64,000 nucleotides of DNA, taken from the NCBI RefSeq assembly GCF_003315205.1, contig NZ_QNRR01000015.1:1-64000 (forward strand), given 5' to 3'. Below, piece by piece: positions 60,971 through 64,000 of this stretch (positions are counted from its first letter, which is position 1; every line of letters starts with the position of its first letter). The notes under the pieces were generated by a model that was not told the DNA's origin, did no database searches, and saw nothing but the letters and a program-made list of their open reading frames with translations. Origin of the DNA: Roseimicrobium gellanilyticum (GTDB lineage: Bacteria > Verrucomicrobiota > Verrucomicrobiia > Verrucomicrobiales > Verrucomicrobiaceae). Position numbers and translations under genes: made by a program.

Positions 60971-61047
60971 GGTGATGAGGTGAATGCTTGTACTGGAGGC
61001 AACAGATAACGGGCCACGGGCAGCAGCGTGAGCCGGCGCCGCCGGAG

Positions 61048-62928
61048 TCACGGATCGCGCTTCCCAAAAATCTTCCAGGGCGCGAACCATTTCTTCTTCT
61101 TGGGATTGGTGTCAGGAGTGGGAGGCTTCTCCTTGATGGAGGCATTGCTGCCGCGCACTTCACTCATGGTGGGTGCGCCCTCGGGGACGGGCATCTGGTC
61201 GCCCAGGGCCATCTTCACCTTCTCATCCTCCAGCGGGGTGGGATTGTTGGGATCAATGATGCGAGGGGTGATGAGGTAGAGGCGCTGGAATTTGTTGTTC
61301 GTGACCCGCTTGTTTTTGAAGGGCAATCCCACGATGGGTATCTTGCTGATGATGGGGATGCCGGCTTCGTTCTTCACGTCTTCATTGCGATAGCGTCCGC
61401 CGATGAGGAGGCTTTCGCCATTGCGCACCACGGCCTGGGTGATGACGCGGTTGTCATTCGTAGCCACGGCAATGTTGGGATTGTTGAGCTCCTGGTCGGT
61501 GACGTTGCCATCCCCCACTTCGATGCCGAGGTAGACCTGCCGTGTGTCCGGCTTCACATGGGGGTCATGCGGTTCCTTGTCCATGATGCGGGGCAGCACC
61601 ACGAGATCGAGGCCGGAGGCGACCTTGTACAAATAAGACTGCCGCTCACCGGCCACGGGCACCACGGTGCTGGTCTGGTCCGTCAATCTCGCGGGCTGGC
61701 TATCCAGGGTGAGCACGGATGGACGGGAGAGAACCTGCGCCTTGCCCCGCTGCTCGAGCGCGCGGATGTTCGACAGGATGGCGTAGCTGGAGCCGACGAT
61801 GAGGGTGGTCTGATTGAGCCCCAAGGTGCCGGTGCCGAGTGCGGCGGGTATCTCGGGCGGGTCCTTGTCGAAGGGCGAGCCGATGATTTTTCCGGTGTTA
61901 TCCGTATCGAAGAACCGGTTCCCAGCATTGAGGCCGATGCGATAAGGCACCTCGCGGCTCTCGATGTTCTGGGTGCCGCGAATCAGGAAGCTGCTCTGCC
62001 AGTCGAGTCCATCCGTGACCTCGATGTCCACGATCGCGGCGGTGATCTCCACCATGTGGCGCGGCACATCCAGCTCGCGGATGAGATCTTCGTAGTAGCT
62101 CCTGCGGCTTTCGAAATCCACGATGATCACCGCATTGCGCATGGGGTCCGAGGTGATGAGAGGTTCCCCTGCGGCGGGAGGATTGACGGGGTTCGCCAGG
62201 AGGATGGTCTTGAGTATCTGCACCACACCGGCACTCTCCTTCACGGCGACTGCGGTGCTCTGGCTGGTGGTCAGCGTGAGGGCGCGCAGGCTGCTGCTCT
62301 CCTGCTCTGCGCGGGCATAGCGCAGGGGGAAGAGCATGGGTATCATGCCTGCGGTATTCACCTTGGGCGGCTCCACATAAGCTTCGAGGCAGACGCCGAG
62401 GAGGGTGACGGTCTCCATGACGTGGTCCTTGTAGGCCTGGGGGCCATTCAAGGTCAGGACATCGCTGCCATGCACGGGCTCGGTGCCGATGATGCCTGAC
62501 TTCAGCGCGGTCTTGAGCATGACGGCGTGGGCATCCGCCAGCTTGTATTTTTTCTCCAGCTTGGGGCTGGGCTTGTACACCACCAGCTTGCGCTTGCTCT
62601 TCAGGAAATATCCGTCGAGCCCGTTCTTCGCCAGGAGGTCGCACAGGAGCAGGCTGCGGGAGGGAGCCTCGGGAGGCTTGCACTCCTTGAATCCATCGAG
62701 GGACTGCGTGACAAATGTGATGCCTTCATCCTGACAGATAGCTTTGAGATAAGCCTCCAGCTTCTGTATCTCAGTTCCCGTCGGTGGTGAGATGGTCACC
62801 TTATCCTGCGGTCGCTTCCACGGGATGTCATGCAGTGGAGCTGCCTGGAGGATGGAAGCACACGCCACCACGGTGAAGATGAGCAGAGATGCCAGGCGCA
62901 TGTGAAAGGGAGGACGGGAGGGACTCAT
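61048..62928 (-). CDS. Secretin (type II/III-like outer-membrane channel), 626 aa
   Basis: A signal (LASLLIFTVVACASILQA) precedes N-terminal ring domains (KLEAYLKAICQDEGITFVTQ; RNAVIIVDFESRRSYYEDLI). The secretin core is unmistakable: MVEITAAIVDIEVTDGLDWQ, VLSRPSVLTLDSQPARLTDQ, GLDLVVLPRI, ITQAVVRNGESLLIGGRYRN, IPIVGLPFKNK and QRLYLITPRII. Forms a multimeric outer-membrane channel. The secretion type cannot be told from this window. Start at ATG 62928, 40 bp after the previous secretin's stop; later ATGs are possible. Confidence 0.93.
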   Translation of the reverse strand: MSPSRPPFHMRLASLLIFTVVACASILQAAPLHDIPWKRPQDKVTISPPTGTEIQKLEAYLKAICQDEGITFVTQSLDGFKECKPPEAPSRSLLLCDLLAKNGLDGYFLKSKRKLVVYKPSPKLEKKYKLADAHAVMLKTALKSGIIGTEPVHGSDVLTLNGPQAYKDHVMETVTLLGVCLEAYVEPPKVNTAGMIPMLFPLRYARAEQESSSLRALTLTTSQSTAVAVKESAGVVQILKTILLANPVNPPAAGEPLITSDPMRNAVIIVDFESRRSYYEDLIRELDVPRHMVEITAAIVDIEVTDGLDWQSSFLIRGTQNIESREVPYRIGLNAGNRFFDTDNTGKIIGSPFDKDPPEIPAALGTGTLGLNQTTLIVGSSYAILSNIRALEQRGKAQVLSRPSVLTLDSQPARLTDQTSTVVPVAGERQSYLYKVASGLDLVVLPRIMDKEPHDPHVKPDTRQVYLGIEVGDGNVTDQELNNPNIAVATNDNRVITQAVVRNGESLLIGGRYRNEDVKNEAGIPIISKIPIVGLPFKNKRVTNNKFQRLYLITPRIIDPNNPTPLEDEKVKMALGDQMPVPEGAPTMSEVRGSNASIKEKPPTPDTNPKKKKWFAPWKIFGKRDP

Positions 62929-62968
62929 GGATGCAGCATTCAAGAGGAGCAGGCGCACTTCATTCCGT

Positions 62969-64000
62969 TCAGGGATTCACAGCCTTGCCAGAGGTTTTCC
63001 CATCTCCCACGAGATCGTTGACTCCAGCGCCAGACACTTCCGGCAGAGGCAGGGACTCCAGCGGCCCCAGTGGATGCGGCCCTGTGGGCTTCACGAGACG
63101 CGGTGTGATGAGGAAGAGGCGCTGCAGCTTCACATTCACATTCCGCCGGTCTTTGAAGGCCAATCCCACGAGGGGAATGCGGCTCAGCAAGGGGATGCCG
63201 CCATCCTGCTTCTGCTCGGCATGACGATAGCGCCCGCCCAGCAGCAGGCTCTGCCCCTCACGCACCAGGGCGCGGGTGTAGATGGTGCTCTCAGAAAGGA
63301 AGGCGGTGGGCTTGTTCGCAGGCAGCACCGGTGTGGCCACAGCGGGGTCCACCGGCACGCCGGTCACCGTGTCATCCTGGATCTCGATCTCCAGCAGGAT
63401 GAGCTGCTGCTCGCCGGGATTCTTGGGATGCATCACCACGGGCTTGATGCGGAGGGCGAGCGGCGCATTCACCTTGAAGAGGTCCGCATTGTGCTCGCCG
63501 GGCACGGGCAGGAGGAGCGAGTTGTTATCATAGAAGAGCGCTTCCGTATTCGCCACGGTGAGCAGCACGGGGCGCGAGATGACCTGCGCTTTTCCGTCGG
63601 TCGCGAGGGCCTGCAACCGTGCGGCCAGCTTCCCGCTGGTACCAGTGATGAGGGTGGAGGCATTCAACCCCACGGGATGGAAGACCTTGTCCGCGCCCAG
63701 GGTGCCCGCAGGTGTGGTGAGGACCTTCAATCCATTCGGTGATGCGATGCCGCCGAAGGGAAGACCGCCATCGAAGAGGGAGCTCGCCGTGCCCACGGCC
63801 TCGGTGATTTCCTCCTTGCCAAATCCAGCCCAGTCCACGCCCCACTCCACGCCGGAGTTCGCATTGATATCCATGATGGTCGCGCTGATCTCCACGAGAT
63901 TGGGCGGCACATCGAGTTCATTGATGATGCGCTCGTAGGCCGGCATGCGCTCTTCCAGGTCGCAGATGATGATGCGGTTCGTAGCGCGTTCCGCGATGAT
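62969..64000 (-). CDS. Second secretin, 5' part beyond the window (partial)
   Basis: The C-terminal secretin core is present: LVEISATIMDINANSGVEWG, QVISRPVLLTVANTEALFYD, LALRIKPVVM, IYTRALVREGQSLLLGGRYR and LQRLFLITPRLVKP. The stop is at 62969; upstream codons continue off the window (e.g. RATNRIIICDLEERMP). Paralogous to the next gene with clearly different sequence, so an old duplication. Together they suggest hetero- or alternative channel formation (inference). Confidence 0.93.
   Translation of the reverse strand: MIAERATNRIIICDLEERMPAYERIINELDVPPNLVEISATIMDINANSGVEWGVDWAGFGKEEITEAVGTASSLFDGGLPFGGIASPNGLKVLTTPAGTLGADKVFHPVGLNASTLITGTSGKLAARLQALATDGKAQVISRPVLLTVANTEALFYDNNSLLLPVPGEHNADLFKVNAPLALRIKPVVMHPKNPGEQQLILLEIEIQDDTVTGVPVDPAVATPVLPANKPTAFLSESTIYTRALVREGQSLLLGGRYRHAEQKQDGGIPLLSRIPLVGLAFKDRRNVNVKLQRLFLITPRLVKPTGPHPLGPLESLPLPEVSGAGVNDLVGDGKTSGKAVNP

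Noticed and set aside
1-64000. tRNA or rRNA genes
   Set aside because: I saw no convincing TTCGAATC-type arm with matching acceptor stem and no rRNA-like sequence by eye; a covariance-model scan would be decisive.

Overview
The window is high-GC bacterial chromosome (only local intergenic stretches are AT-rich) with dense intergenic repeats and many secreted proteins of unknown function. A DUF1080 (3-keto-disaccharide hydrolase-like) protein, small lineage-type proteins, tandem secretins, an inverse-autotransporter-like pair and the repeat style suggest a member of the Verrucomicrobiota (Verrucomicrobiaceae-like). That is an inference from gene content; there is no rRNA or tRNA to anchor it.

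Layout. 1-0.13 kb: the end of an IS630-type element. 0.8-5.7 kb: unknown proteins, including an 1130-residue protein with an HExxH zinc-peptidase motif. 6-9 kb: an ankyrin-like protein and small exported or membrane proteins. 9-15.3 kb: a cluster of very small proteins from two recurrent families, a TVP38/TMEM64-type membrane protein and two SRPBCC paralogues. 15.5-20.9 kb: secreted proteins and repeat fields. 21.7-29.0 kb: a six-gene minus-strand operon of an SRPBCC protein, a nitrate/sulfonate/taurine-type ABC importer (binding protein, ATPase, permease), a divergent histidine-kinase-like protein and an NtrC-like AAA+ protein with a receiver-like N-terminus. 30.8-33.6 kb: a caspase-like peptidase followed by an alpha/beta hydrolase, closed by a strong hairpin; this looks like a two-gene effector system. 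34.3-40.2 kb: two tandem surface proteins with near-identical predicted beta-barrels and divergent beta-helix passengers; the second is interrupted by one extra G in a G tract. 40.3-42.9 kb: about 550-bp direct repeats flanking a zinc-ribbon protein and a lipoprotein. 43-51.7 kb: secreted and membrane proteins, a DUF1080 protein, an AmpD-type amidase and a PIN-like protein. 52.1-59.9 kb: a phage- or plasmid-like early module with a divergent control region, overlapping small genes, a Lar-like zinc protein, a DUF1376-type replication protein and a DnaC-like helicase loader. 59.9-64 kb: a minus-strand operon with two tandem secretins, a BamE-like lipoprotein and a membrane-anchored protein; the first secretin runs off the window.

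Repeats are a major part of the content. At least seven copies of one roughly 70-bp repeat all lie in the same orientation. Other palindromic repeats carry GTCGCTCCGCGAC-type stems. IS630-like terminal repeats recur as non-autonomous elements. In the phage-like module, 7-8-bp tandem arrays sit just upstream of start codons, two of them joined to the same conserved 60-bp block.

The strongest candidates for something undescribed are the caspase/hydrolase pair, the transporter-kinase-AAA+ operon, the G-tract frameshift in the duplicated surface protein, and the heptamer-array elements.
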